Below, one piece after another: positions 61,369 through 64,000 of a DNA stretch of 64,000 nucleotides. The notes under the pieces were generated by a model. It ran no database searches. It worked only from the letters and a program-made list of their open reading frames with translations, and was not told where the DNA came from. Each line of letters starts with the position of its first letter. The stretch's first letter is position 1. This DNA comes from Chromobacterium phragmitis (lineage in GTDB: Bacteria; Pseudomonadota; Gammaproteobacteria; Burkholderiales; Chromobacteriaceae), in NCBI RefSeq assembly GCF_003325475.1, contig NZ_CP029495.1, forward strand, positions 1,302,001 through 1,366,000. Direction: 5' to 3'. Position numbers and translations under genes: made by a program.

Positions 61369-62037
61369 TTAACGCGTCGCCAGCCGCTGCAAGATATTGG
61401 AGAACTCTTCCATATAGGTGTCGAAGCGGGTGGCGAGGCGGTCGACGTCGGTGGCGAAGCGGTTGTACGCCACCACCGCCGGGATCGCCGCGAACAGGCC
61501 GATCGCCGTGGCCACCAGCGCCTCGGCGATGCCCGGCGCCACCGTGCTCAGCGTCGCCTGGCCGGCGTTGCCCAGGCCGATGAAGGCATGCATGATGCCC
61601 CACACCGTGCCGAACAAGCCGATATAAGGGCTGACCGAGCCGACCGTGGCCAAGAAGGAGGTATGGCTGTCCAGCGCATCCAGCTCGCGCTGCGCCGCCG
61701 CCCTCATCGCGCGGCGGGAGCCATCCATGATGTCGGACAGCTCGGCGCCGCTGCGGCCGCGCTGCTTCAGGAATTCGGCGAAGCCGGACTGGAAGATGCG
61801 CTCCATGCCCACGGTGTCGCTGCGGCGGCACACATCCTCGTACAGGCGGTTCAAATCCGCTCCGCTCCAGAAATTGCGCTCGAACTCCTCGCTGTGGCGC
61901 TTGGCGGCCCGCAGCACCGAGACCTTGTTGAAGATCAGCGCCCAGGACAGCACCGACGTCAGCGCCAGGCCGGCCATCACCAGCTGCACCAGCAGGCTGG
62001 CGTTCAGGATCAGGCTGATAAAAGAAATCTGTTGCAC
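61369..62037 (-). CDS. tolQ: TolQ-type proton-channel protein
   Basis: The 222-residue ExbB/TolQ/MotA-family protein starts from GTG at 62037 (GAGGA 7 nt upstream). It has an N-terminal helix (SLLVQLVMAGLALTSVLSW) and a long cytosolic domain with NRLYEDVCRRSDTVGMERIF. The C-terminal helices include the channel region LATVGSVSPYIGLFGTVWGIM and GIAEALVATAIGLFAAIPAV with the conserved Thr and Glu. TolR does not follow; the next gene is the EamA transporter. The sequence favours TolQ over ExbB but the context does not confirm it. Confidence 0.85.
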   Translation of the reverse strand: MQQISFISLILNASLLVQLVMAGLALTSVLSWALIFNKVSVLRAAKRHSEEFERNFWSGADLNRLYEDVCRRSDTVGMERIFQSGFAEFLKQRGRSGAELSDIMDGSRRAMRAAAQRELDALDSHTSFLATVGSVSPYIGLFGTVWGIMHAFIGLGNAGQATLSTVAPGIAEALVATAIGLFAAIPAVVAYNRFATDVDRLATRFDTYMEEFSNILQRLATR

Positions 62038-62063
62038 GTTTTATTCCTCAGTTCACACACGGC

Positions 62064-62645
62064 CTAGCGCAATACGCGGCCGCTCTCCAGATCGATGATG
62101 GTCGATGGCTTGCGCCGCTTGCCGATGCGGCCCGGCAGCGTCAGCACCTTGTCCTTGAAAGCCATTCGACAGGCTCGCGCCGTCTTCAGCGACTTCTGCC
62201 CCGCCCGGTTGGCCGAGGTGGACACCAGCGCCGTGCCCAGGCGCCGGCACAACGCCGCCGCCTCGCCATGGGCGGTCACCCGCACCGCGATCTTGTGATG
62301 CCTGCCGCGCAAAGCCGGCGGCACCCGCCGCGACGCCGGCAGCAAAAAGGTATATGGACCGGGCCAATAGCGCGCCAGTTCCGCGCGCTGCGCGGCGGAC
62401 AACGGCTTGACCAAGTGGCGGATCTGCTCGACATCGGCGGCGATGACGATCAAACCCTTGTGATTGGGGCGCGCCTTGATCGCCAGCACCCGGCGTATCG
62501 CCCGGGCATCCAGCGGGCGGCAACCCAAACCGTAACAGGATTCGGTGGAATAAGCGATGACGCCGCCAACGCGCAACTGCTTGCGGGACCGTTGCTGCAG
62601 GCGGCTGCCTGGCAGGCGCGGCAAGGGGCCGGAACCGGACTTCAT
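62064..62645 (-). CDS. Sua5/YciO/YrdC-family protein (TsaC-like)
   Basis: The 193-residue product begins MKSGSGPLPRLPGS. It shows the threonylcarbamoyl-AMP synthase fold: GGVIAYSTESCYGLGCRPLD, IKARPNHKGLIVIAADVEQI, RYWPGPYTFLLP, KIAVRVTAHG and the signature VSTSANRAGQKSL. TsaC makes the threonylcarbamoyl-adenylate used for t6A37 in tRNA. Its start is 135 bp from the small ORF upstream, and tolQ follows at 26 bp. Confidence 0.92.
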   Translation of the reverse strand: MKSGSGPLPRLPGSRLQQRSRKQLRVGGVIAYSTESCYGLGCRPLDARAIRRVLAIKARPNHKGLIVIAADVEQIRHLVKPLSAAQRAELARYWPGPYTFLLPASRRVPPALRGRHHKIAVRVTAHGEAAALCRRLGTALVSTSANRAGQKSLKTARACRMAFKDKVLTLPGRIGKRRKPSTIIDLESGRVLR

Positions 62646-62780
62646 GATGGATCGGACTAGATGAAAACGGGAAACCGCCATTGTAGCGGCAACGGCGCAA
62701 AAACACAGACGCAAATATGGAACAAGAACAGAAAACGACGCCGGAGCGGCCTCCCGGCACGCTCCGGCAGCGGACACGCG

Positions 62781-62999
62781 TCAGAGCAGCAAGTGCTCAT
62801 GGTCTTCCGGCGGCGATTCCGGCGCGGCGCGCCAGGCATAGCAGCGCGCGGGCACGCCGGCGTCTGAGCTGAACTGCTTCAACCAATAAGCCAACCGGCG
62901 CCAGCAACGCTTTTCATGGCTGAGAAAACGCAATAGCCGGCGGCGACTTCCAGGCTCCGGATCTGCCGGCAGGCCTTGCTCGGTAATCAATGTGGACAT
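62781..62999 (-). CDS. Small hypothetical protein
   Basis: The 72-residue ORF begins MSTLITEQGLPADPEPGSRR. A Trp/Arg-rich middle (LLRFLSHEKRCWRRLAYWLK) and an acidic tail (ESPPEDHEHLLL) follow. GGAG lies about 10 nt before the ATG at 62999. There is no recognised family, signal or membrane segment. Translation is plausible but unproven. Confidence 0.4.
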   Translation of the reverse strand: MSTLITEQGLPADPEPGSRRRLLRFLSHEKRCWRRLAYWLKQFSSDAGVPARCYAWRAAPESPPEDHEHLLL

Positions 63000-63332
63000 G
63001 ATGGCTCGCTCCAGGATGGGGACTTGCATCGGACTGATGAGCGAACTGTAGCGGGCAGGACGTCAACTTCCCGTGAAGATAACCGCCGCGGATATCAAAT
63101 TTTCATAAATGCCTGACTGGAGTGCCAACAAGGCTAGAATGCACGCACACTCTTTTACATTTCAAAATGTAAAAACCCTGCCCATTCATGAGCATAAAAT
63201 TTCTCAACTGCAATTTGTAAACGAATTGAAAACGAATTAACTAAAAATTATTGGCATAAAAAATCATCGGCTGGCAAAATTATACAAGCGGATACATTTT
63301 CAGATACCAAACAATACCAAAAGGCAAGAGTA
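63000..63332. other. 333-bp AT-rich region upstream of the KDO-pathway gene
   Basis: Base composition falls well below the window average. No ORF is supported. It holds a 10-bp inverted repeat at 63153-63174 and two ATACCAA repeats (63304-63310 and 63314-63320). It probably contains the promoter of the downstream isomerase gene. Confidence 0.5.
63153..63174. promoter_or_regulatory. 22-bp AT-rich palindrome
   Basis: TTTTACATTT (63153-63162) and AAATGTAAAA (63165-63174) form perfect 10-bp arms around a 2-nt centre. This is the geometry of a dimeric repressor site. No T-tract terminator geometry fits a nearby gene end. Confidence 0.45.
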
Positions 63333-64000
63333 ATGCCCCTGCATGCGCGCATCGGCTCGGCTGTTTTCGCGGAACAAGCCCGGGCCCTACAAACTCAGGC
63401 GGATGAGCTGTCCAGCGACTTCAGCCAGGCTGTAGAAATGATTCATGCCACGCAAGGCAAGCTGATCGTCTGCGGCATGGGCAAATCCGGCATCATCGGC
63501 CGCAAAATCGCCGCCACCTTCGCCTCCACCGGCACCTCCAGTTTCTTTGTCCATCCCGGAGAGGCCTTTCATGGCGACCTGGGCATGATCAGCCCGCAAG
63601 ACAGCGTGCTCTTGCTGTCCAACAGCGGCGAGACCGAGGAAGTGCTGCGCCTGCTGCCCTACCTGAAACACATCGGCGCGCCGGTACTGGCCATCACCGG
63701 CAGAAGCGACTCCACGCTGGCCCGCGAGGCGGACTGCGCGTTGCTGGTGCCCATCGAGCGCGAAGCCTGCCCTCACAATCTGGCCCCCACCACGTCAACC
63801 ACCCTGACACTGGTAATGGGCGATGCGCTGGCTGTGGCCTTGATGGAACTGCGCCAGTTCCAGCCCACCGACTTCGCCCGCTTCCATCCCGGCGGCTCGC
63901 TGGGCAGAAAGCTGCTGACCCGCGTCCGCGATGTGATGACGCCAGGCATTCCCAGCAATCACCCGGGCGACAACTTCAAGCAAGTCGTCAACAGCATGAC
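63333..64000 (+). CDS. Arabinose-5-phosphate isomerase KdsD/KpsF (partial)
   Basis: This enzyme interconverts ribulose-5-P and arabinose-5-P, the first step of KDO synthesis for LPS or capsule. From the ATG at 63333, about 222 residues are visible before the window ends. The SIS domain has KLIVCGMGKSGIIGRKIAAT, the catalytic His in PGEAFHGDLGMI, and LLLSNSGETEEVLRLLPYL. The first CBS motif begins RDVMTPGIP. The KdsD and KpsF paralogues cannot be separated without the neighbours beyond the edge. AT-rich upstream DNA is compatible with a capsule locus. Confidence 0.93.
   Translation, partial: MPLHARIGSAVFAEQARALQTQADELSSDFSQAVEMIHATQGKLIVCGMGKSGIIGRKIAATFASTGTSSFFVHPGEAFHGDLGMISPQDSVLLLSNSGETEEVLRLLPYLKHIGAPVLAITGRSDSTLAREADCALLVPIEREACPHNLAPTTSTTLTLVMGDALAVALMELRQFQPTDFARFHPGGSLGRKLLTRVRDVMTPGIPSNHPGDNFKQVVNSM

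Noticed and set aside
63304..63320. Two ATACCAA repeats before the KDO-pathway gene as NagR sites
   Set aside because: They lack the palindromic GGTAT partner, are spaced 10 bp apart and lie in generally AT-rich DNA.

Overview
The window looks like a chromosome segment of a high-GC betaproteobacterium, most probably a Chromobacterium-like member of the Neisseriales. This rests on recognisable gene content and order: a compact his cluster with monofunctional HisB and short HisG, an aa3 oxidase cluster containing DUF2909 and DUF2970 small proteins, ilvIHC beside an ECF sigma/DUF3619/DUF3106/RDD group, and a chitin/GlcNAc module with a secreted AA10 LPMO. No similarity search was possible, so family names come from motifs read in the translations. 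No rRNA, tRNA, CRISPR array, insertion sequence or prophage was recognised.

Layout. Positions 1-7029 (minus) hold histidine biosynthesis (hisG, hisD, hisC, hisB, hisH, hisA, hisF cut by the window edge), interrupted between hisD and hisC by a periplasmic substrate-binding protein. At 7067-16220 (minus) come a PilZ flagellar-brake protein and a complete aa3 cytochrome oxidase unit: coxB with a fused cytochrome c, coxA, ctaG, DUF2970, coxC, SURF1, a Sco-like protein, ctaA, ctaB and sco1. At 16397-18907 are bioD, a CatB-type acetyltransferase and two tandem paralogous membrane proteins. At 19150-25884 are leuA with an N-terminal HTH domain, a two-component system, a frameshifted DUF2860 outer-membrane gene, psd and a small lipoprotein. 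At 26063-31433 are ilvC, ilvH, ilvI and the divergent ECF sigma operon. At 31435-40363 are a LysR/DUF2798/AhpD-like group, guaD with a divergent MarR gene, a lytic transglycosylase, proS and kup.

Positions 40432-45472 are the least ordinary part. They contain a degenerate HD phosphohydrolase, then a divergent four-gene operon in which every junction overlaps by 4 bp (HTH protein, VUT-family transporter, chorismate-utilising enzyme with an altered active site, 151-residue unknown), then a GNAT-AmpD fusion. This operon is my best candidate for an undescribed pathway.

Positions 45660-51388 carry a hemerythrin protein, transaldolase, phoBR with a well-formed Pho box, a probable small RNA, an Lrp-type regulator and gapA. 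Positions 51617-60391 carry nagR-nagA-nagB-II-PTS(EIIA-HPr-EI)-nagE and the LPMO gene. Similar ATACCA-type operator elements lie next to both nagR and the LPMO gene, so chitin cleavage, GlcNAc uptake and catabolism are probably co-regulated. The window closes with a DMT transporter, tolQ, a Sua5/YrdC-family protein, a small unknown ORF and the first part of an arabinose-5-phosphate isomerase gene (kdsD/kpsF).
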